In this document: positions 1 to 7,304 of the stretch, piece by piece | Numbering within the stretch: the first letter of the stretch is position 1 | Layout of the letters: the number at the start of each line of letters is the position of its first letter | DNA from: an uncultured Bacteroidia bacterium | GTDB taxonomy: Bacteria; Bacteroidota; Bacteroidia; Bacteroidales; F082 | Direction: 5' to 3' | DNA: 64,000 nt | Assembly (NCBI GenBank): GCA_902800965.1 | Contig: CADCGK010000001.1 | Span: 62,001-126,000, forward strand | The notes under the pieces: model-generated | Databases searched by the model: none | The model's input: the letters and a program-made list of their open reading frames with translations, nothing else | Told to the model about the DNA's origin: nothing | Program-made: the position numbers and the translations under genes

Positions 1-1
1 C

Positions 2-1657
2 ACTCAAAAAATTGAATCCCATCCGAATTTGATGGATGATTTGTTGGGTGCTGTAAAAAAAGGCACAATGGATTATATTGATGCTATGACCGATACAGGA
101 GATACTTTCAACGAGATGAAGAATCCTGACAGCATCAAAGGCACAACAAATACTGAAATTGAAAAGAAAATCAAACCTTTGGATGGCAACAAAGAATGGT
201 CTCCACGAACTGTTAAAGACGCGAAGAGCACTCCTTTTGACAATAACGTTTCTTTTTCAACACAAGGAATGACACCTGAAGGTGTTGCAAGATTTGAAAG
301 GTACAAAGAAGTATACAAGCAAAGGACAAAGAGCATTACCTCAATATCGACAGAGGATAATTTGATTCATTATAAGACTGATGAAAATGCAAATTATGAA
401 TCACTTTCTGGGTTGAGAAGCTTTAGGTTTGGTCCTGTGGTTGCTGGCCCAAGCGTGCAAGAAATGAAAGACAGTTTTGCACTGTCGCGTGAAAAGGGGA
501 ATGCTTACTCAACTTCTGGGTTCATAAGAAAAGAAAATTATGATGCGATGGATCGAGCATTGATGAAAGAATTTGGGTTTAAAACGAAGGCTGAGGCAGA
601 GGCTTGGAGAAGGGATTGCCATCTTACACCACACGAAACTCCCGATGGAATATTCCTTGTGCCTTCAGATGTACATGATGCTTCTCCACACAAAGGTTAT
701 TGTTCAATGTTAAAGGATGTGCTTGACGAAAAAGAAGGTTCCGAGGAAAAACTCAAGGCATTTAAAGCGGAGCAAACAAAAAAATACATACTACACGAGG
801 CTAAAACAAGAGGCGTCAGATTAGCAGCCGGAATTGGACTAAATGCTCTTAAAGACGTAATGAAGTTCTCCATTGCGACAATCTGTACTGAAACAGTTTC
901 CGAATTCAAGCTTGAAACCGAGGAAAAACTGATTGATAGAATCAAACGAATTTTGAAAAACTTCTGGGAGAAGGCAAAAGTAAAAATCAAAAACCTTTTC
1001 AAGTCGTTAGTGGATACTATTAAAAAGAGCCTGCTTACAGAACTGTTGACAGCAATCAATGATTTCTTGTTAGGGACGTTTAGGAACATATTCAAGGTAA
1101 TTCGCCAAATGATAGGTTCCATCAAAAATGCGATAAAGGTTATTTTCAACAGGGATAGTTCATGGAGTGATCGAATTTTCGAAGCATCGAAAATTCTTGC
1201 AGCGGGAGCAGTTGGTGTATTAGGCTTCTCTTTAAACGAATTAATCGAAAAAGGATTAGCAAGTATTGGAATGCCGTTCTCCTCGTTTATTGCTGAATGC
1301 TTGTCAGGATTATTTGCCGGCATCCTATCCGCCATCGTCTTAATGCTGTTTGACCATATTAAAGGTTCATTCGAGGTAAAAGACACTAAGTTGAAAATAT
1401 TATTATTGGAGCGAAGGACTATGTTCATTGATGTTGCTCGTATTGAAATTGCAACAATTAAAGCCGAGAACGCCTTGTTGAAAACATTCTGTTTTTTTGA
1501 GGTTTTAGAAGACGAGATAAATGATAGAAAAGCATCTATCAACAATAGCCTAGATCGAAAAAAAGTGACAAATGGAGAAATTAGCAAAACCATTGATAGA
1601 AAAAAAGCAACAAATAAGAAACTCAAAGAATTATTAGATGATGGATCCAATTTTTGA
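2..1657 (+). CDS. HNH/EndoVII-like nuclease with membrane-anchored C-terminal part (5' end cut by window)
   Basis: The frame is open to the left window edge, so the 5' end is missing or the gene starts at the ATG at 32. Counting from the TTG at 29, residues 198-222 carry a pattern of the LHH type of the HNH/EndoVII nuclease superfamily: HLTPHE, DG, LVPSDVHDA and HKG, with His198, His202, His216 and His221 as likely metal or catalytic residues. Families with this signature are common as effectors of polymorphic toxins and phage-defence proteins. After it comes a basic helical stretch and then hydrophobic segments around residues 388-446, which suggests membrane anchoring, and a charged, probably coiled-coil tail. 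Its last 20 bases overlap the next gene, so the two are probably translated together. The function as a defence or toxin nuclease is inferred; the nuclease motif is seen. No named family matches the whole length. Confidence 0.6.
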   Translation, partial: TQKIESHPNLMDDLLGAVKKGTMDYIDAMTDTGDTFNEMKNPDSIKGTTNTEIEKKIKPLDGNKEWSPRTVKDAKSTPFDNNVSFSTQGMTPEGVARFERYKEVYKQRTKSITSISTEDNLIHYKTDENANYESLSGLRSFRFGPVVAGPSVQEMKDSFALSREKGNAYSTSGFIRKENYDAMDRALMKEFGFKTKAEAEAWRRDCHLTPHETPDGIFLVPSDVHDASPHKGYCSMLKDVLDEKEGSEEKLKAFKAEQTKKYILHEAKTRGVRLAAGIGLNALKDVMKFSIATICTETVSEFKLETEEKLIDRIKRILKNFWEKAKVKIKNLFKSLVDTIKKSLLTELLTAINDFLLGTFRNIFKVIRQMIGSIKNAIKVIFNRDSSWSDRIFEASKILAAGAVGVLGFSLNELIEKGLASIGMPFSSFIAECLSGLFAGILSAIVLMLFDHIKGSFEVKDTKLKILLLERRTMFIDVARIEIATIKAENALLKTFCFFEVLEDEINDRKASINNSLDRKKVTNGEISKTIDRKKATNKKLKELLDDGSNF

Positions 1658-2447
1658 AAATCAGCCAACATTGATGGCTCTTGCAAAAGATAAAGAAAAA
1701 ACTTTGTTAAAGAGAAAGTTAGAGGTGTTTCAGTCGGAAAACATAAACGACTTAGAACGTGAAATCAAAGACAAAAAGCAGAAATTAGAATCGTTTCTTC
1801 CAAGCATTTCTGGCAAAGATTGTCCTATTCAAACAAAAGAATATTTACTTGGTTTATTTGAACATCTAGATGTAGAAGGAACTTTTATTAAAGTTTATGC
1901 AGACATTAAGACAGTGACAACAAATACGGGAGAAGCAATAAATACGAATTTCAGCATCTCCATGTCCATTTTAGATCTTTTAAGAAAACTTGCTAATTAC
2001 GAGCTTGATTTGTATAATATTATTGACGAAAGCGAGCTCTCCTCAGCAGAATTAGCAGATTTGTTTCGGGATGTATTTAAAGAAAACGAAACCACTGATG
2101 AAACCGTAATACAATTATTTGAACAAACAAAAAAGAGGGCACTTCTTTTGAGAGATAGGATTGAAGCGCTTCGAAATGAATTCCAAAACGAGTTAAATAA
2201 TAATTATAGCAAACTATCACAACAAAATTCGGCGCTTAAATCTGAAATAGAAAAAAGCATTAATAATTTGAATAAAAGAATTGGTGACCAAAGTGTATCT
2301 ATACATAACCAAAGCGAAAGATTAAAGAAGGTGTCGTTGACAAGTGACAGCATAAATAAAAAAATAAACAAATGGGTTATTTTTGGCTCAATATTGACAT
2401 TTGCTCTTTCGCTACTAGGTTCTTTCTTGATTTATCATTATCTATAG
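1638..2447 (+). CDS. Coiled-coil protein with C-terminal membrane anchor
   Basis: The product has 269 residues and starts at a double ATG inside the end of the preceding nuclease-like gene (20-bp overlap). It is charged and helical, with coiled-coil stretches around residues 20-60 and 170-240, and ends in a single hydrophobic segment (about 246-269, starting WVIFGSILTFAL) directly at the C-terminus, so it is tail-anchored with the bulk in the cytoplasm. No catalytic motif is visible. The overlap and shared membrane association suggest that it partners the nuclease-like protein, for example as a sensor, scaffold or inhibitor; this is inference. The gene is visibly A/T-richer than the housekeeping genes, which fits horizontal origin. 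Confidence 0.6.
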   Translation: MMDPIFENQPTLMALAKDKEKTLLKRKLEVFQSENINDLEREIKDKKQKLESFLPSISGKDCPIQTKEYLLGLFEHLDVEGTFIKVYADIKTVTTNTGEAINTNFSISMSILDLLRKLANYELDLYNIIDESELSSAELADLFRDVFKENETTDETVIQLFEQTKKRALLLRDRIEALRNEFQNELNNNYSKLSQQNSALKSEIEKSINNLNKRIGDQSVSIHNQSERLKKVSLTSDSINKKINKWVIFGSILTFALSLLGSFLIYHYL

Positions 2448-2451
2448 ATAG

Positions 2452-2754
2452 AAAGCCGTCCATCAATGCGGCCAGTTCAAGCGCATCGAGTGTAACGATC
2501 AGACCTTCACCATCACGGCAAGGCACGGGATGAGTCTGCTTTCTTTCGGCGAAAACGTCACCATCCATGTGGTGGCTACAGGCACTCAGGAGACTGAGGT
2601 GAGGATAGAATCGGCATCACGCATCTTTCTTAACTTCATCAATGGCGGCGTCAACAAGAAGAACATCCAAAGCCTCGAAGACTACATCCGAAACGAGGTG
2701 TATAAGCTTTGCAGCGATGAGGAAATCAAACTGAATCGCTATACTCCACTATAG
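2452..2754 (+). pseudogene. C-terminal fragment of a small conserved protein
   Basis: The reading frame is open from just after a TAG at 2449 and has an internal ATG at 2530. The translated part contains SLLSFGENVTIHV, then ASRIFLNFINGGVNKKNIQSL, which resembles the C-terminal half of a family with the pattern SwGE-x-v-x-v ... SxS ... dwGkNxxNv. The N-terminal half of such a protein is absent, so this is read as a remnant left at the junction with the module at 2-2447. A 74-residue product from 2530 is possible but would be only the tail of the domain. Its 3' end is the first copy of a 56-bp direct repeat that returns at 4100. Confidence 0.5.
2677..2732 (+). repeat. 56-bp direct repeat, copy 1
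   Basis: This segment matches 4100-4155 at 55 of 56 positions; the one difference is T/A at the sixth base. Here it lies inside the gene fragment and encodes EDYIRNEVYKLCSDEEIKL. The two copies bracket the Ntn-hydrolase gene and its promoter. Confidence 0.9.
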
Positions 2755-2798
2755 TTTACTACATTCCATTGTGTATTGGTAGCGAGGCTGTAGCTTTG
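2748..2798 (+). promoter_or_regulatory. Promoter P1 of the Ntn-hydrolase operon, with shared 24-bp upstream element
   Basis: A -33 element ATTG (2768-2771) and a -7 element TAGCTTTG (2791-2798) are separated by exactly 19 bases, the Bacteroidota primary-sigma arrangement. Positions 2748-2771 match 7037-7060 (promoter P2) at 22 of 24 bases. An inverted repeat GAGGC (2784-2788) / GCCTC (2798-2802) is centred on the -7 box and could be an operator. The predicted transcript starts about 20 bases before the ATG at 2823. Confidence 0.75.
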
Positions 2799-2822
2799 CC
2801 TCCGTTTAAAAACAAAAACATT

Positions 2823-4091
2823 ATGACCGCCTTAGTAAGCATATTAAACAAAAAAGCCGCTGTTATAGCCGCCGACAGTGCCGTCACCATCTCTAAAGAT
2901 GGAAAGACCAGAATCTACAACACAGCAAACAAGATTTTCCGCCTATCGGACACCAAACCCATCGGAGTGATGATCTATGATTCCAGCCAGTTTATGCAAA
3001 CGCCTTGGGATGTGCTATTCAAGCTCTACCGAGAACGCCGTTCCAACAGGTCGTTCGACACCTTGAAAGAGTACGCCGATGACTTTCTCGGTTTCCTGAA
3101 ATCAGAAAAACATTGCAATTCGGCTGAGAACCAGTGGGACTGCCTTACTTCCGCAATATCTTCGCATTACTACAAGGTACAGGAACACGCTCGCCAAGAA
3201 TGTAAGGAAGCCTTGGAGGAAAATCCCGATGCCGATGCCCAACAGCTGTTCAATGAACGTGTCATGGAAAACATCCGGCTCTCCAACGAGGCTTTTGCTG
3301 AAAACGGCGTGTGTCCTGATTTTGAAAACTATTCTTTGCGACAGTTCAAGTCGTACGCCAAAGAGCGTTTCAACGAACTGGTAGATCTTTGCAAGGAAGA
3401 GGGTGTCCCCGGAACCCGTGAGGAATGGGAGGAGAACATCTACAACTACATCAGGTCGCAAATCCTTTACACCGAGACGGGCATCGTTTTTGTCGGATAT
3501 GGCGACGATGACATCTTCCCCTCGTTAATCCATGTTCATGTGGGTGGAATTATCGACGGGCATCTGATGTACTACTATGACGAAGGCGAAGCTATCTCTT
3601 ACGACAACGACGCATCCATTCAACCTTTCGCACAAACCGACACCATGATTTCGCTCATGAAAGGCATCCATCCGACCATGTATGAGACCATACTCGGAAA
3701 GCTTGATGATGCTTTAGGCTCGGCCAAGCAAAAGATGATGGATTCACTCGCAGAAGCAGGAATGAGCGAAACGCAAATGACTAAAGTGAACGAAATGAAC
3801 TTTGATGACATTGCTGAAAAGTTTCATTCCGAAATGAAAGACTACATCCAGGACACTTTTGTTGATGGAATCGTTGATGCGGTTGGGTCATTCAACATCG
3901 AGGATATGGTGAAGATGGCTGAGAGCCTGATTTCCATCACCAACTTGCAACGTCACTTCTCTTCGTCGGAGGAGTCGGTGGGAGGTCCCGTGGATGTGGC
4001 GGTTATCACCAAGTCGGAAGGCTTCGTCTGGGTGAACCACAAGCAATGGTTTCAGCAAGACATGAATCCTCAAATGATGGAAAGGAGATAG
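2823..4091 (+). CDS. Proteasome-like Ntn hydrolase
   Basis: The start is the ATG at 2823 rather than an upstream alternative, because removal of Met then exposes Thr1 as in proteasome beta subunits. The mature N-terminus TALVSILNKKAAVIAADSAVT has Thr1 and Asp17 at the positions used by proteasomal and HslV peptidases, and Lys36 in NTANKIFRL sits where Lys33 is expected, shifted by three residues. The later stretch VFVGYGDDDIFPSL resembles the second sheet of the Ntn fold. At 422 residues it is about twice the length of HslV, with a helical insertion in the middle and a C-terminal extension. Substrate unknown; autoproteolytic or peptidase activity is inferred from the residues. It is the first gene after promoter P1 and lies between the two copies of a 56-bp repeat. 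It resembles uncharacterised bacterial proteins with the same ADSAVT ... IYNTANK signature. Confidence 0.75.
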   Translation: MTALVSILNKKAAVIAADSAVTISKDGKTRIYNTANKIFRLSDTKPIGVMIYDSSQFMQTPWDVLFKLYRERRSNRSFDTLKEYADDFLGFLKSEKHCNSAENQWDCLTSAISSHYYKVQEHARQECKEALEENPDADAQQLFNERVMENIRLSNEAFAENGVCPDFENYSLRQFKSYAKERFNELVDLCKEEGVPGTREEWEENIYNYIRSQILYTETGIVFVGYGDDDIFPSLIHVHVGGIIDGHLMYYYDEGEAISYDNDASIQPFAQTDTMISLMKGIHPTMYETILGKLDDALGSAKQKMMDSLAEAGMSETQMTKVNEMNFDDIAEKFHSEMKDYIQDTFVDGIVDAVGSFNIEDMVKMAESLISITNLQRHFSSSEESVGGPVDVAVITKSEGFVWVNHKQWFQQDMNPQMMERR

Positions 4092-4099
4092 TCAACTTG

Positions 4100-4171
4100 A
4101 AGACAACATCCGAAACGAGGTGTATAAGCTTTGCAGCGATGAGGAAATCAAACTCTTTGAAAATCAATAAA
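4100..4171 (+). pseudogene. Duplicated tail of the gene fragment (56-bp repeat, copy 2)
   Basis: Positions 4100-4155 repeat 2677-2732 with one change. In the same reading frame the text gives EDNIRNEVYKLCSDEEIKLFENQ and then TAA at 4169-4171. There is no start codon of its own. It lies between the Ntn-hydrolase stop and the next gene and is best read as a scar of the recombination that placed the hydrolase gene here. Confidence 0.6.
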
Positions 4172-4182
4172 CACATAGATAT

Positions 4183-4842
4183 ATGAATACAGTATTAGAC
4201 ATATTGAAACTAAACGGCATTGCAATTCCCGATAATAACACACCTGATTCGGATGCAGCTGTAAAAATCAAACAACTCTTTGCCGATCTTGAAGGCATTG
4301 ACATCGCTAAAATTGTCAATGAAGCAAGCATGGTTTCCGACCTTGGTATGGATGCGTTAGACGTGGTTGAGTTCTTGATGGAATTGGAAAAGGCATTTGA
4401 TTTAGTGCTTCCAGAAGAGATTGATGAAGCGTTTGGGGGCGAGGAAATCCCGTATTTAGCTCCAGGTGCCGACAAAAAGGAAGCCCTTAAAGAAAAGCTG
4501 AAAGGAATAGAGGAAGGAATAGCCTTATTGAGAAAAATATGGAATGAAGTCAAGACTGAAAAAGATAATCCCGACAATGAGTATGCAGATTGGGACAAGG
4601 ATGCAATTGAAGAAATTGAAGAGGAAGTTGATAATGCAGAACATGAACTGAAAAACCTCAATGACGAGTTCGATAAGTTGAAAGAGGATGCCATTGAGGA
4701 ATTTGCAAAGAAAGTTAAGGACTTAGAGGAAACAGTGAGCATATTAAAGGGTGAAGAGCTTCTTAAAGGCGATGCCACTGTTGGCGAAATGATTGCTGTG
4801 GTGGAATGGCTTGTAAAACAACAGGATAAAGAGAAACAATAA
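4183..4842 (+). CDS. Acyl-carrier-protein-like domain without the carrier serine, with coiled-coil insertion
   Basis: Residues 24-76 follow the acyl carrier protein pattern closely, including VSDLGMDALDVVEFLMELEKAFDLVLPEE. In active carriers the motif is D-S-L, with phosphopantetheine on the serine; here it is D57-A58-L59, so the cofactor cannot be attached. Residues about 82-190 form a long, highly charged, probably coiled-coil region. The final residues 193-219 (GDATVGEMIAVVEWLVKQQ) look like the last helix of the carrier fold. The protein therefore seems to be a carrier fold interrupted by a coiled-coil arm and probably acts as a binding scaffold, not an acyl carrier. It is the second gene of the P1 operon. 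The carrier-like fold is well supported; the role is unknown. Confidence 0.65.
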   Translation: MNTVLDILKLNGIAIPDNNTPDSDAAVKIKQLFADLEGIDIAKIVNEASMVSDLGMDALDVVEFLMELEKAFDLVLPEEIDEAFGGEEIPYLAPGADKKEALKEKLKGIEEGIALLRKIWNEVKTEKDNPDNEYADWDKDAIEEIEEEVDNAEHELKNLNDEFDKLKEDAIEEFAKKVKDLEETVSILKGEELLKGDATVGEMIAVVEWLVKQQDKEKQ

Positions 4843-4853
4843 ACACAAACAAT

Positions 4854-5375
4854 ATGGCAAAAACAAAACAAGACAAAGCCCGTGATAAGGCTATAGAAAA
4901 CCTCGGCAACAACTTCATCTTTGAGGTGTCGGAAGAACCCATAGCACCAGAAGAAAGGTTGGAGAATTGGGATTTGGAACGCTTTTTCTTCACAAACAAT
5001 CCGTGATGGGTAGAACCCGGCGAGCCTATGGATGTTCCCGAAATCATCAGGGATTATGCCATCGACGAGCTGCGAAAACAGCTCCCTGAAGGATATTCAA
5101 TCGAGGGCGAGACCATCATCAACCCCTGCAACGACAGCTACATGAAGGAAACAATCAGTCGCCCCCAAGACCTCCTGAAGCATCCCGACCAGATTGCCAT
5201 GCACCCTTATCCTTTGCGTTGGTGGAAAACGGAAGTGTGCCAGATTCACGACACCTTGATAGTGTTCCGTAACGAGCTTCTTACCCTCCACGAATTTCTG
5301 CTTTGCCTCATTCCCTGTTTAGGAGACCAATACGAAAAGCTCTACATTGGCGGGATATTCAGTTATTGCCATTAA
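4854..5375 (+). pseudogene. Unknown protein split by an in-frame TGA
   Basis: An ATG at 4854, 11 bases after the preceding gene, opens a frame of 50 codons ending NWDLERFFFTNNP and TGA (5004-5006). The same frame continues without another stop to 5375, beginning WVEPGEPMDVPEII, for a combined length of about 174 codons. An ATG at 5028 could restart translation 22 bases after the stop and give a 115-residue protein. The uninterrupted continuation in the same frame suggests that this was one gene broken by a nonsense change, or that it is read as two pieces. The downstream piece contains PYPLRWWKTEVCQIHDTLIVFRNELLTLHEFLL. No family is recognised. Confidence 0.5.
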
Positions 5376-5405
5376 AGACACATAACAACAAAAAAATCAA
5401 TCAAC

Positions 5406-6350
5406 ATGTACGGACAAAAAACCAACTACAGACAATATTGCCAAGCCAAGAAGATACTGCACTTGACAGCGACAAGGGAAGAGTCTCAAATCATACAAGA
5501 GGTTGTGCAAAAGCACCCTGTTTCCTTAAAAAAAGTCGATGACGAAACCAGGGTCTGTTATTCAGGCAGAATGGGCGACGATTACCAATACTACCCGATG
5601 AATTTGGCGTATGGCAAATTGCCTTCCGACGAGGTGATGTTTCCAGAGAAAAACGCCTATAGTTTCTTCTCTACCGACTTTTCAAAATATGACATGGTTG
5701 TCGTATGGCACAGCACCGATATAAGATCGCTTGTCTTTTTCTACTGCATGTGCCATAAATTCATCCAACTGGGTGTGCCATTGTTTGAAGTTGACATCCG
5801 TCTGGCACGCGAACTTGCGTCAGAACATGCCCGCAAATGCTTAGGTTGGGTTGATGATGAGTATTATGTAAGCATAAGCTCATTAGGCCCTGATTTTATG
5901 AAAGATGCCGCAATGAATGTAATGGAGGTTTCAAAAGAGCGGATGCTGGAATACGATGGCTTGTGGAAAGCAATGACTGATAATCCGACAGGCCTTCGGG
6001 CATTGAAGGAAGGCAAGGCAATCAGCGTTCCAATTGATTATTATGACAATTTGATTCTGTCAGTGTTCCCTGAAGATGGCGGTTTCAAACGCTGTGTGCA
6101 GGTAGTTGGTGAGAGTCTGAGCGGCGTAGCCATTGAAGAAGATAGTATTGGAGACGATTTCTTTTTTGACAGGCTTATCCGATTGTCAAAAATGGGTAAA
6201 GTGGAACTGAAATTGAAGGATGATTTCGACTATATAGCCTACAGAGCCACATACTTATTTATGAAGGGTTTGACAGAAGAGCATTTCGATAAAGGGTGGC
6301 TCGTTGATATTTGGCCGCCGATGCAAGCATTCATGGTGCAGCGGCTGTAA
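5406..6350 (+). CDS. DUF1835/DUF3658-like protein
   Basis: The product has 314 residues. The N-terminal part includes DMVVVWHSTDIRSLVFFYCMCHKF (about residues 98-120), comparable to the DUF1835 pattern viiWxgxxaxexlxLrrvc. The C-terminal part fits DUF3658: LWKAMTDNPTGLRALKEG, ISVPIDYYDNLIL, VVGESL, then DDFFFDRLIRLSKMGKVELK. These two domains usually occur together, in proteins of unknown biochemical role. The gene is co-directional with its neighbours and 30 bases after the split gene, so it belongs to the P1 operon. The assignment is by motif pattern only. Confidence 0.55.
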   Translation: MYGQKTNYRQYCQAKKILHLTATREESQIIQEVVQKHPVSLKKVDDETRVCYSGRMGDDYQYYPMNLAYGKLPSDEVMFPEKNAYSFFSTDFSKYDMVVVWHSTDIRSLVFFYCMCHKFIQLGVPLFEVDIRLARELASEHARKCLGWVDDEYYVSISSLGPDFMKDAAMNVMEVSKERMLEYDGLWKAMTDNPTGLRALKEGKAISVPIDYYDNLILSVFPEDGGFKRCVQVVGESLSGVAIEEDSIGDDFFFDRLIRLSKMGKVELKLKDDFDYIAYRATYLFMKGLTEEHFDKGWLVDIWPPMQAFMVQRL

Positions 6351-6378
6351 AATAAGCAAATACAAACAAATTAACGCT

Positions 6379-6993
6379 ATGAGAAAGAAAGAAACTCTTT
6401 CCGATGACGATATCAAAAAAATAAACCTGCTGTTGGGCTGTTTCCCGAATGAAACGGCCAGTTATGTCAAGGATGTTTGTATAAACGAGCAAATTCGTTT
6501 GGATTTTTTAGGTGGTGGAAAGACTTTGCTCATTAGAGACGACGGCATTAATAGTTTGTATATGCATCTTCATCAGAGACTTGTGCCAGGAATTTATATC
6601 TCCGACAAACTCAACAGGTTTTTTATGCTTGAAGCATTTGTCAGAGAGTTGGCCCATCATTATAATCGCTGGTCAGAGGAAGCATACGCCGAGTTGATGC
6701 AGCCGCTATTGGATAGGGTTGAGTTCCCGCCAAAAATACTTGAATTGTTCAAAACAATATGCTCAAATCCAAGTGATATTAGCTTCTACCAACAGATGCC
6801 TTTGATAGATGGCCTTTGTTGTCCCTCTGGAAAGTTGAGAAACATACAGGAAGGTGGTCATTTCAGGATAAAGAATAATGATAGCCGAGGGTACATCAAA
6901 GGCCAGTATGACGAAAACACCAATAGATACCATTGTTACTGTGGAATGGGATGGTTCCTTCTTGGTGCTGATGTTGATGTCGTAGTATTATAA
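6379..6993 (+). CDS. Unknown protein, last gene of the Ntn-hydrolase operon
   Basis: The ATG at 6379 is chosen because it follows the previous stop by 28 bases and begins MRKKETLSDDD; an in-frame start at 6304 would overlap the preceding gene by 47 bases. The product has 204 residues, is soluble in appearance, and has no signal peptide or membrane segment. It contains LFKTICSNPSDISFYQQMPLIDGLCCPSGKLR and ends YHCYCGMGWFLLGADVDVVVL, with several cysteines in the last third that could bind metal. No family is recognised. Its position suggests a part in the same process as the hydrolase and carrier-like proteins. Confidence 0.55.
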   Translation: MRKKETLSDDDIKKINLLLGCFPNETASYVKDVCINEQIRLDFLGGGKTLLIRDDGINSLYMHLHQRLVPGIYISDKLNRFFMLEAFVRELAHHYNRWSEEAYAELMQPLLDRVEFPPKILELFKTICSNPSDISFYQQMPLIDGLCCPSGKLRNIQEGGHFRIKNNDSRGYIKGQYDENTNRYHCYCGMGWFLLGADVDVVVL

Positions 6994-7036
6994 CATTCTT
7001 ATTCGTTTTTGGAAAAATGTGTATTAACCATTCCCT

Positions 7037-7087
7037 ACTATAATTTACTACATTCCTTTGCGCATCGATAGCAGCATTCTATTTTTG
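7037..7087 (+). promoter_or_regulatory. Promoter P2, twin of P1
   Basis: The -33 element TTTG (7057-7060) and the -7 element TATTTTTG (7080-7087) are separated by exactly 19 bases and match the Bacteroidota consensus fully. Positions 7037-7060 match 2748-2771 of P1 at 22 of 24 bases. An inverted repeat GATAGC (7067-7072) / GCTATC (7093-7098), with AGCA/TGCT inside it, spans the -7 box. It drives the small membrane protein and zinc-ribbon genes. Confidence 0.8.
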
Positions 7088-7112
7088 CTACCGCTATCAA
7101 AAACAACACACC

Positions 7113-7304
7113 ATGGAATTTCTAATCTTCGATTTCATTGTCAGCTTCATTATCCTTCTCGTCATCCATGCGCCATGGTGGGCTTGGCTCATCTATATCG
7201 TCGGCATTCTGTTATGGATTGCGATTTGGGCATCGAGTGATGGCGGAGCAAGTAAGAAAACGACTGAGATTTCAAAACAAGATCAATCATGTACCGAGGA
7301 CTGA
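7113..7304 (+). CDS. Small membrane protein
   Basis: The 63-residue product begins MEFLIFDFIVSFIILLVIHAPWW and has hydrophobic segments at about residues 3-21 and 22-42, followed by a short polar tail (SSDGGASKKTTEISKQDQ). It is therefore a two-pass or hairpin inner-membrane protein. The ATG is 26 bases after the -7 box of P2. Its end overlaps the start of the next gene by 16 bases, so the two are probably translationally coupled. No family is recognised. Confidence 0.6.
   Translation: MEFLIFDFIVSFIILLVIHAPWWAWLIYIVGILLWIAIWASSDGGASKKTTEISKQDQSCTED

Noticed and set aside
697..1686. Long minus-strand open frame (329 residues) opposite the nuclease-like gene
   Set aside because: Its translation has low-complexity Ser/Leu/Ile content typical of the reverse of a Lys/Glu-rich gene; the plus strand has the recognisable motif and coupling to the next gene.
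2377..2568. Minus-strand frame of 63 residues over the gene remnant
   Set aside because: The plus-strand frame shows a family-like pattern (SFGENVTIHV ... GGVNKKN); the minus product has no pattern and overlaps the end of the coiled-coil gene.
4164..4871. Minus-strand frame of 235 residues, Ser- and Phe-rich
   Set aside because: It is the antisense of the carrier-like gene; composition is that of a shadow frame and no start context is seen.
4854..5375. TGA as selenocysteine codon
   Set aside because: No SECIS-like hairpin was apparent after the TGA, no selenoprotein family is recognised, and other genes here end normally in TGA.
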